This document shows, piece after piece, positions 32,678 to 39,641 of a DNA stretch of 39,641 nt. Each line of letters begins with the position of its first letter. Positions within the stretch are counted from its first letter, which is position 1. This stretch comes from Haplomitrium mnioides (Eukaryota > Marchantiophyta > Haplomitriopsida > Calobryales). The DNA lies in assembly GCA_049999725.1 (NCBI GenBank), contig JBNGIS010017714.1, forward strand, positions 44,421-84,061, in the 5' to 3' direction. Made by a program: the position numbers and the translations under genes. Below the pieces are notes generated by a model, which saw only the letters and a list, made by a program, of their open reading frames with translations, had not been told where the DNA came from and did not search any database.

Positions 32678-33998
32678 AGAAATTTAAGAATTTTATTAAA
32701 TATTGTGTATTTTTAATTATTTTGTAATTCAATATTATAATTTTATAAAGTATGTGAAAATATGATGAAGCAATTTATTGAATTTTTCTGCCACCTTGAA
32801 CTTTTTACTGTAAATCATTCCAAGTTGAATGTTATTTTTCTGTAAATAAAACTTGAATCTTTAGTTAATATTTTCATTTGCTTTGTAAAATATTTTCTTC
32901 TCCAAATTGTAAGTATGTTGTTTCCAACTTTATTGTTTGCTAGAAGAGTTTAAGATTATTGTATTACTAAAGCATCTGCCCAAATTCACTACTTATTTTT
33001 TTCTTGTAAGGACTTTGATGTATAACTTAAAACCTTTGGCACGCTTTGACTCAAATATAGAGCTTTATACCTATTTTACTTTTAGAATCTGAATCACAAA
33101 ACAAAATCTTTAGTGTACGTAGAGTTTCTTGCAAAAATCAAAATGTTTACCATCTGTATTGTCGGTTGTAGAAGTCTAAACCCTATGCACACATAGACTT
33201 TGGTTTGCAAGTTGAAACATTGTGCGTACAAAAACTCTTCTATGGAGCCTAAAACCTCTTGATCATCTTTGTTGTGGAGTGTTCAGATCGTGAGTTTGGA
33301 TTCCTATACGCGCAGAGACTTTGAGGTGGAGTGTTCAAATGTTGAGCTTGGATTCCTATGCAAGCATAGACTTTGGGGTAGAAGTCCAAGCCTTCCACAT
33401 GTTCTACTTCTCATATACAACCTTCAAGCTTCTACATACAAAGACTGCCGGCTAGAGCTTAGATTCTACATTGGTGAAAGACTATTTGGTAGAACTCGAG
33501 ATGTTTCTTGTTTGCACTTTTAATTCAATCTCCTTAGCCATTGTTTTTTTGATTCTGAATATGACTCCTTTGTGTATATGTTTCTTTGAATTATATAATA
33601 ATTTTAAATATTGAGACCTTTTTGTATGTCTACTTTAACTTTTGCGTGCATGGATTTTCAACTACAAATGAAAGCTTCCTTCTTGTTTGAACTTGAAAAT
33701 AGAGCTCNNNNNNNNNNNNNNNNNNNNNNNNNNNNNNNNNNNNNNNNNNNNNNNNNNNNNNNNNNNNNNNNNNNNNNNNNNNNNNNNNNNNNNNNNNNNN
33801 NNNNNNNTACTATAATTTTTATACTTTTTATCAATTTCAACATTTTGAATATTTTCATTAAAACTTAGAATATGGTTTGTTTTTGCATAATGAAATTGAC
33901 TCTCGCTCTATCATCCTTGTTAAAACAGCCAAAAATGAAGCTCAAAATTTCACTCACTTTTTGAGCTAAAAAACCACGCTTTTTCCTTTAAAAAAAAA
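32678..33998. other. Right subterminal region of copy B
   Basis: No gene. Units such as CCTATGCACACATAGACTTT (about 33182), CCTATACGCGCAGAGACTTT (about 33303) and CCTATGCAAGCATAGACTTT (about 33355) are dispersed between 33040 and 33480. A gap of 100 N lies at 33708-33807. Copy A suggests that about 259 bp are missing there. Confidence 0.65.
33708..33807. other. Assembly gap (100 N)
   Basis: Exactly 100 N. It lies inside AT-rich subterminal DNA that aligns with 26811-27069 of copy A. Confidence 0.98.
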
Positions 33999-34045
33999 GG
34001 TTCATGTTTTCAGTAGCATGTTCATGGTTCAAAGTAGTAGTTGTT
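33999..34045 (+). repeat. Right terminal inverted repeat of the composite B/C element
   Basis: CAGTAGCATGTTCATGGTTC followed by AAAGTAGTAGTTGTT matches the right ends at 1, 8318 and 27292. The sequence after it is unrelated to the element. Confidence 0.75.
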
Positions 34046-35144
34046 AAACACTCTAATATATGATTAGAAGGGCGGCAACCTTACCTAAGTATTTCCAATG
34101 TCTCCAAAACTAAATGATTGCTTCTTAACCTATTTTTTATCTTGCTAGTAATTGTATTCTACCCACTCCATCCAATACATTATATGTCACTAAAGAATAT
34201 TATATTGATCTTTTTGTTAGCCAACTACACGCACCATTTAACCATAAATCTTTATCAACTTTCCTAATAATTGGGTAGCTCATTTTAGAACTAATGACAA
34301 TTTTTGCAATGATAAAGAACTATTTAAGACTTACAATAAAGATTCACTTTCTATTAGAGCTAGTGTTAGATCAACAATATGTCTCTTCATCTCAAACTAT
34401 CAAATGACACATTTCAATAATTTGGAAGATGCTTGATTCTAGTTTTGTTAATATTATATATATTGGAACACATACTCAAACAACAATCTATCTTTTGGAA
34501 TAGCAAGCTATAACAATTTGTTGTCAGATGACACATTTCAACAACTAGATTTAGAAGATACTCAATATATAGCTTCTAATTTTCTTGACATTATATCTAA
34601 ACACATACTTGAATATCAATTTATCTTTTCCAAAGGCAAGTTGCAATTGTTTGTTCATTCTCCTTCCAATTTTCAATATGATGCTATTGTCAAGTATATT
34701 GGTCTTAAAACTTTAATTGTCTTGTTAGCTCCATCATTTTCCCATTGCTCTTCATCCATAATCTCATGACATCAATACTTGGTCCTAACGGCTTGGACAT
34801 TTATCTGTAGGCTAGTTGTACTTTTCTTTGTTAATCACAAATTACTATTTCTAAGATGACACATTTTCATTCATGCGATATTTGGGCTCTAGCTAGATCA
34901 ACTAGGATCATACGTTGCTTTCCTAATTAATGAGCAACTGCTTCTTTTTAGAAATTTTTCTTTGATTTATATGATAAGATTACTATTGGCGGTATTGGTG
35001 ACAACCATTATTTTTTGTCATCACTAATGATTTCTTCTTTGATTATTCAAGCACAAGTTTAACTTACAAGAAAAAGACGTTTCGACTAATTCAAAAGTTT
35101 GTTCACATATGTCAGCCAGCGAATTGAGGTGCTGACACGGAATT
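34046..35144. other. Unassigned AT-rich sequence with a local duplication
   Basis: No supported gene. Two related segments start ATGACACATTTCAA at 34404 and 34528, a direct duplication of roughly 120 bp with divergence. An 83-codon open stretch at 34518-34769 has no motif I recognise and overlaps the duplication. Confidence 0.5.
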
Positions 35145-35664
35145 CTTCTCAACAAGAGCAACATTGACATAATTCCACCTTGGTAAGTGCAAGAGCACCT
35201 CGGAAGCAGCATGAATCCTTCATTTTGTAAGTACGAGCGGAGTGCATGGATCCATGGAGGAAAACGAGATCACGACGGAAGCAAAGTAGAGAGCAGTGAT
35301 TGCCAGCAAGAAGGTGGGTACCACTACAATTCAAATTGGGCAAACGAGAGCCCGTGGGTCTCATGTGGATGCGGGAATCGAAGCCTAATAGGGAGAAAGG
35401 AACGCTTACCTTCGGCGAAGCGATTGAGAGAGGAGAGAGGAGCTACAAAACAGAAATCCAAAGGCACTCGAGGAGGAGGGAGACCGCGAAGAACGCCTGT
35501 AGATGCCACACATCAGAAGCAATGATCGGAGACGGGAAGGAGGAGTCGGGATCTTTGCAAGAGCGAGCTAGGCCAAGGAGCAAGGGGCGCCTTGATCTTG
35601 CAAGCGTGAACAAGCCTTACAATGGGCCAACCACTTTTCATCGAGTCCGTATGTCTTAGCGGAA

Positions 35665-35830
35665 ACGTGGAGTCTTCTGAGGACTCCGAAAGATTCTACG
35701 GAAATGTGGCGTCTTTAGAGCGCTTTAGGGGATTCTATGGACGACGTGGCGGCTCCAAGAAGCTCGTGGGTCTTCATGGAGAGGTGGCGGAGCCCAAAGA
35801 GCTTAACGGGATTTCGCCTTCCTAAGTGGG
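35665..35830. repeat. Imperfect repeats of about 40 bp
   Basis: About four units, each starting near (A/T/C)GTGG(A/C)G and containing CTCCGAAAG / CGCTTTAGG / AGCTCGTGG / AGCTTAACGG followed by a GGATTCTA-like step. Confidence 0.5.
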
Positions 35831-35904
35831 GATCTCGATTAAGTGGGTTCTGATTAGCCTTCCTACGTGGAGAGCCCATTTAACAGGGATCCATAAAGGG
35901 GCCC

Positions 35905-36095
35905 AACCGGAGAGCAAGGAAGGATCAGCCGAAAGGGCGATCTATCGCAGGTCCGGCCAAAGGAGAAGCAAGGAACGCCAAAAGGCGATCTAGCGTAGGT
36001 CTGACCAGAGGAAGGAGCAAGTGTCGAAGGGGTGATCTATCGACGACCCTAACGGAGAGCACCGGAAAGGTGATTTATCGGAGATCCGACAAGGA
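35905..36095. repeat. Imperfect repeats of about 50 bp
   Basis: Four units with the pattern GAGCAAGGAA...CGAAAGGGCGATCTATCG...GGTCCGGCC, repeated with drift (GGCGATCTAGCG, GGTGATCTATCG, GGTGATTTATCG). Confidence 0.6.
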
Positions 36096-36339
36096 TAAGT
36101 TGGAAAGTTCAACAGAGTATGGCTGCGACATTGAAAGTTCAACGGAGGCATGCGAGGGTTGGTTCACAAAGAAGCTCATTGTAGTTCTTATATGGAGTGT
36201 CCTCGGGCTCGTACTATTCTTATCATAAGAGGGTTCCGAAACGACGACATCGACACAGTTCTTACTCAGCAAGGGAAGGCTCTTCGGATAACGTGACGTT
36301 CTCAAAAGGCTCAAGGGAAGTCAGCGGGTCACCTTCGGA

Positions 36340-36570
36340 AGGGGGTCAAAGCGACGGTCCGCCTACCCCTTAGCGGAGCGGCGTCGGACAACGCTCTTCG
36401 GATGACGTGGCGTCTTTGGGAGAGATGAGAAAGTCAAGGGACACGCGATAGTCAGTCAGAGCCCGTCGGGTCTCGGGCCACGTGTAGGTCAACTTTGGAG
36501 AAAAGTCAACGCGGCGGTCTGCCTACCCCTTTGTGGGGCGGCGTTGAACGGCAGGGCCTCGGACAACGTG
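36340..36570. repeat. Direct repeat pair CTGCCTACCCCTT...GGAGCGGCGT
   Basis: The segment GTCCGCCTACCCCTTAGCGG near 36357 recurs as GTCTGCCTACCCCTTTGTGG near 36515. Each is followed by a GCGGCGT step and an ACAACG(C/T)-type step. The copies are about 155 bp apart. Confidence 0.6.
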
Positions 36571-37787
36571 GTGCTCGGAGGGGACCCGAGAATATTCGGA
36601 GGCAAATCTGCAAAGATTCTTGTGGACTAGGTTCCGCAGGGCGCTTTGGAACTATGTTCTGAAGAATTCTTCGGACTTAGTTCCGCGGGAATCTACGGAA
36701 TCTCAACCCGCAAGATTCCTCGGACGCCTTGTAGAGTTACCGTTGTACTTGGCGCTTTCCGACTAACTAGCAAGACACGCATCGCGACCTTCTTTTCCGT
36801 TGTAACGGGATTAACGAACATTGGAGTCATGCGTCGTCACCTCCCATTCTGAGCTGAACGGGATTAATGACCTTTCAACAGGAAGGGCTCGGGGAATCAG
36901 TGAATGCTCGAGGGGTATACATCGAGGGGATCCGATTTTGATCGAGTTGATGTGCAAGCAAACTAGGGATGCGACAACAATCTTGAGACAAGGAAATCGC
37001 AATGAGGTAAGGTAGGAGTGGGAATCCAATGAGAAGCTACGTAAAGTGAGTGAACTAGCGTTGGGGGCAAACTGGAGGTGGAGGTGGACTGGAGGGGCGC
37101 CGAGAATTGCTGAGCGAGGAGCTCTAGAGGCTCGAGCGATCCAGGTGAACTCATCCCCGTAAGTGGACTAGGAGCAGAGGTGGATCGATATGTGAGTCTA
37201 GAAGGGATTTTGGCCAGTTGAGAAATCAAGGGAGGCTGCCAAGTGAGGAGCTTGGAGTCGTCTCTGCATTCCTTGTGCGGGAGCATCAACCCAGAGTGCT
37301 CGGAGTGCACTCTGGTGTAATTCTTCAAGTGGAGCTGAGAGGGGGGGTTGCGTTAGTACCCGTGCACTGCGGAGTAAGACCTGTTGAGGCTCAGGGTGGA
37401 GTGGACTTCTTGCAGTCGGGAAGACTGTCTTCTAGAGGTGGAAGTGAAAGAAACCCTCTTCCTAGCTTGAGGAAGTAAAGTCAAGGATTCTCGCGAGGGA
37501 AGTTGAAAAACTATTTGGAGAGGGGTGTGTGGATGGATGTTGGTGTGAAAGCAAGAAGGCATCAAGTGATTCAGAAGGGAAGGATCTATTGGTGAGATCA
37601 GTCCAAAGGGCCTTCAAAGACTCTATTTCTATTGCAGTATATTGTGGAAGTGTTTGTACATATATGTATAGCTAGATTTACATTCTGCATTTGTATTCAA
37701 GAGACATTTTAGACTAGGCATATCAAGACCAATTGAGCAGACCCTGTGACAGCCCTAGAGGGGAAAAAGCATTTTTTGAAATTTAGC

Positions 37788-37795
37788 TATAAAAG
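37788..37795 (+). promoter_or_regulatory. TATA box of gene 1, copy F
   Basis: TATAAAAG, preceded by TTGAAATTTAGC, a context shared with copy B (TTGAAATTTAGG before its box). It lies 186 bp before the ATG. Confidence 0.6.
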
Positions 37796-37804
37796 AATTG
37801 TTGT

Positions 37805-37821
37805 TGGAAAGTTTCTTTCCA
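37805..37821 (+). promoter_or_regulatory. Inverted repeat just downstream of the gene 1 TATA box, copy F
   Basis: TGGAAAG (37805-37811), TTT, CTTTCCA (37815-37821). It is the counterpart of ATAGAAAG...CTTTCTAT in copy B. The G:C pair in F replaces an A:T pair in B on both arms. What follows (TTGTCGCGAGTTCAGTTTCT in F) is also similar in B. Confidence 0.65.
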
Positions 37822-37973
37822 TTGTCGCGAGTTCAGTTTCTGATTTTTGTTTTCTGATTATTGCATTTTTCTCATTTCTTGAGTTTTCTGCCATTTCCAG
37901 CCCATAGTGATTTCCCATTTTTTCTTCACTACATTTTTTACCTTCAAAAACATTTTTTTTTTCTGTCTAGACA

Positions 37974-39641
37974 ATGGCCTCTTAGGGAAATGTTTCCGGC
38001 GCTCCCAAACCGAAGCCTTATAGGTATTCTGACATTCTCAATGCTCTAGAGCCTCTGAAATTGGACTGGAAATGGTTAGTTAATTACTGTTCCTTGAGGG
38101 ACCCAGATCATCATCTTTACCTTTTTGTAGGTGAAGGTGAAAATTTTAATTTGGGCCTAGTAGTCCAAATTACTATGATCCGACAAGGCAAGAAGGCAAA
38201 CATTGGGTTGCTTGTGCAAGCCCAGGATTCAATAACATTGTATCAGGCCAATCGAAAGCAATTTGACTTTTCAGAATACAAGGAGAGAGACTTGTTTGCA
38301 GCAAATCTAAAGGCATCGAGAGAAGATGGAAAGGTGAGTTCCAAAATAATTTTTCTTGTTCATTTTTCATTACCTAGTTTTAGTTTTAGTATGTTCATGC
38401 GAGCATGGACTTTGAAGTCCATGCGTGCCTAGACCTTATTGCGGATAGACCTCAGAGTCCATGCGCGCATGGACCTCAGAGTCCCTGCGCGCTTAGACTC
38501 TAGGTTCAGGCGCGCATGGACCTTATAGTCCATGCGCGTTTGGACCTAAGAGTCCCTGCACACATGGACTTGAGAGTCCATGTGCGCATGGACCTCAGAG
38601 TCCATGTGCTAATTGACCTCAGGTCCATGCGCGCTTGGATTCTGAAGTCCATACGCGCATGGACTTCAATGTTTAATTCACGCTCTTTCTTTCTAATTTC
38701 TTGCTTTTCATTATGTTAGGTCATTATTTTATCTAATGCTAAATGTTTTTGTTTCTTCTTTTTCAATTCACTCAGTTTCTTGCGGACTTCGGCGATTCAT
38801 ATAATGACGCAAAGCAAATCAAGACAGACTTCATCAAATTTACTATTCAAATAAAAATTGTAAAGCCCAAGCAAGGCATCAACATTCAACAACTTGTGCC
38901 GCATCCGAGTGCGGCAACATTTTCAGCACACGCAACAGGGACTTCTTCGCAAAAGAAGAGAAAGGAGCCAGAATCCACCAAGGCTCAGAAGAAAAAAAAA
39001 AACCGGTGCAGAAGAAAAAGAAACCAGCACCAACACCGGTCGTTGAGGAGGAGCCTGCCCCTTCTGAATCTACGGCAAAGTTAACCTCGTTGGCGTCTAG
39101 TTCTCCTATGGCAAGCAGCTCGAGGGAGGAGTCAGAGAAGGAGCCCGCACCAGTTCAAGCTCCTGTATCCAGAGTGAAGAGGCAATCCAACAAGGGGTTG
39201 CGAACATTTCAAGAAAGGGAGCAAGTTGATCCTGAGACAGTTTTTAAAGAAGATAAAAACAAAATTAGGGAATCTACAATCCAGCGATGTAGAGTCCGTG
39301 AGGAAACAATCACAATAAGACTGGAGAACTTGAGTTTGCCAAAGCCTGGAATGGACAACTGGGGTCCATTCCAAATTCGGAGACTGAACGAGGATTTTGT
39401 GGAATTGTTGGCGTAAAGAATGCTCATGAACAAATACGCGCATTCTTTCTTCATTGTTGTTGTAGACCCGAGGTGTGGTCTGAAGGATAAGTTAGAGTTC
39501 AACATCCAGAACCCTGACAAGTATCGCTCCGAGATTGCTGGAGGCAATCACAGTGCTGTGGCAAGGCAGCTGTTGATTACGAAATATGGAGCGAAGAATC
39601 CCGCCTTGTCGCTCTGCAATTGTTACGTGTACGTGGGCCTG
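37974..39641 (+). pseudogene. Gene 1 copy F: ParB-like / DNA methyltransferase fusion, exons 1-2, runs off the window
   Basis: Best preserved copy. Exon 1 (37974-38333) starts M-A-S, then a TAG, then GNVSGAPKPKPYRYSDILN, LDWKWLVNYCSLRDPDHHLY and LFVGEGENFNLGLVVQI, up to a GTGAGTT donor. Exon 2 (from 38776) encodes FLADFGDSYNDAKQIKTDFI, a linker rich in Lys, Pro, Glu and Ser, KGLRTFQEREQVDPETVF, and the ParB-like domain starting MDNWGPFQIRRLNEDFVELL. In that domain the plus strand also reads FFIVVVDPRCGLKDK, NPDKYRSEIAGGNHSAVARQ and YVYVG before the window ends. Lesions seen are the codon 4 stop, a one-base shift in an 11-A run (38992-39002), and a TAA at 39414-39416 where copy A has Gln. The methyltransferase exons lie outside the window, so this copy may or may not be complete there. 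Confidence 0.75.
38334..38775 (+). repeat. Intron 1 of copy F with a clean palindromic minisatellite
   Basis: From about 38395 to 38675 there are about twelve units, mostly 24 bp. One perfect 18-bp palindrome, GTCCATGCGCGCATGGAC, is at 38457-38474. Units read AGAGTCCATGCGCGCATGGA then CCTC, with single-base variants. This is the most regular array in the window and gives the consensus. Confidence 0.85.

Larger units (their letters stand above)
9303..34045. mobile_element. Composite transposon (copies C and B) carrying nested copy A
   Basis: It is bounded by a left TIR at 9303-9345 and a right TIR at 33999-34045. Inside are the 3' two thirds of gene 1 copy C, a junction at about 13395-13405 to gene 1 copy B, the inserted copy A (16536-27335), exon 1 of copy B and the whole of gene 2 copy B2. 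Without copy A the element would be about 13.9 kb, longer than copy A because gene 1 is partly duplicated. I cannot show that both ends come from one original insertion. The flanks do not give a convincing target duplication, and recombination between two neighbouring elements is equally likely. Confidence 0.6.
35145..37751. other. GC-rich, repeat-laden block, possibly LTR or retroelement derived
   Basis: The base composition changes sharply from the AT-rich flanks. No ORF here shows a known motif. It contains three sets of imperfect short repeats (listed separately). It ends ...CCTGTGACA at about 37751, exactly where homology to the gene 1 promoter begins, so it seems to have replaced or split the gene 2 side of copy F. 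The CA end is compatible with an LTR, but I found neither the TG partner nor a target duplication, so the class is open. Confidence 0.4.
37752..39641 (+). mobile_element. Partial copy F of the transposon, plus orientation of gene 1
   Basis: Homology with the family begins inside the divergent promoter at about 37752 and runs through gene 1 exon 1, intron 1 and exon 2 to the window end. The orientation is opposite to copies A, B and C. Gene 2, which should lie to the left on the minus strand, is absent and replaced by the GC-rich block. Confidence 0.7.

Noticed and set aside
9303-34045. Interpretation as an endogenous giant virus or a Maverick/Polinton, because of the methyltransferase and large size
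   Set aside because: No capsid, packaging ATPase, DNA polymerase or integrase is visible, and the genes have plant-like introns and short TIRs.
34518-34769. An 83-codon plus-strand ORF
   Set aside because: It lies in AT-rich duplicated DNA without a recognised motif. Too weak to call a gene.
35187-35659. Overlapping plus-strand ORFs of 112 and 119 codons rich in Arg/Glu
   Set aside because: GC-rich sequence keeps several frames open by chance. No domain or conserved motif was seen.
36963-37478. Overlapping ORFs on both strands in the GC-rich block
   Set aside because: Low stop density from composition. No recognisable protein.
38395-38675. CRISPR array
   Set aside because: The units are contiguous 24-bp palindromes without unique spacers, in eukaryotic introns, and no cas genes are present.
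38516-38719. ORF encoding repeats of the type MDLRVHVRMDLRV
   Set aside because: Translation of the intron 1 iteron array of copy F.

Overview
The window looks like nuclear DNA of a land plant. It is AT-rich and intron-containing (GT..AG junctions, TATA boxes), it carries a decayed Ty3-type LTR retrotransposon with a plant-like primer-binding site, and it consists almost entirely of transposable elements. I see no host gene, rRNA, tRNA or CRISPR. Two runs of exactly 100 N (21491-21590 and 33708-33807) are assembly gaps.

The dominant content is one family of large DNA transposons, present as several nested, degraded copies. A copy has short terminal inverted repeats (consensus about ACAACTGCTACTTTGAACTA) and two divergently transcribed, multi-exon genes. 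Gene 1 would encode an unrecognised N-terminal domain, a K/P/E-rich linker, a ParB/sulfiredoxin-like domain, a middle region, and a permuted beta-class DNA amino-methyltransferase (motif IV, then X, I, II). Gene 2 would encode a DUF7869-type protein that I read as a DDE-like transposase, ending in a small FWVGKV-type domain. The genes share a short divergent promoter with a TATA box on each strand. Introns of both genes and the subterminal regions carry arrays of about 24-bp units centred on the palindrome GTCCATGCGCGCATGGAC or its relatives. A ParB-like domain, a DNA methyltransferase and palindromic iterons inside one plant transposon is the most interesting thing here.

Layout: 1-45, right end of an upstream copy; 46-2036, unassigned; 2037 to about 6212, 5' part of a Ty3 retrotransposon on the minus strand (protease, spacer repeats, gag, PBS, LTR); 6213-8356, right part of copy E (gene 2 tail and right TIR); 8361-9300, gene 1 fragment D with an internal deletion; 9303-34045, a composite element with a 3' gene 1 copy C, fused at 13.4 kb to gene 1 copy B, whose intron 1 is split by the insertion of the complete copy A (16536-27335), followed by gene 2 copy B2 and a right TIR; 34046 to about 35144, unassigned; about 35145-37751, GC-rich repeat-laden DNA, possibly LTR-related; 37752-39641, gene 1 copy F, the best preserved, running off the window end.

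Every gene copy has stops or frameshifts, so none here is likely to make full-length protein. The design has to be read across copies. Family assignments are from visible motifs and memory of the families; no search was run.
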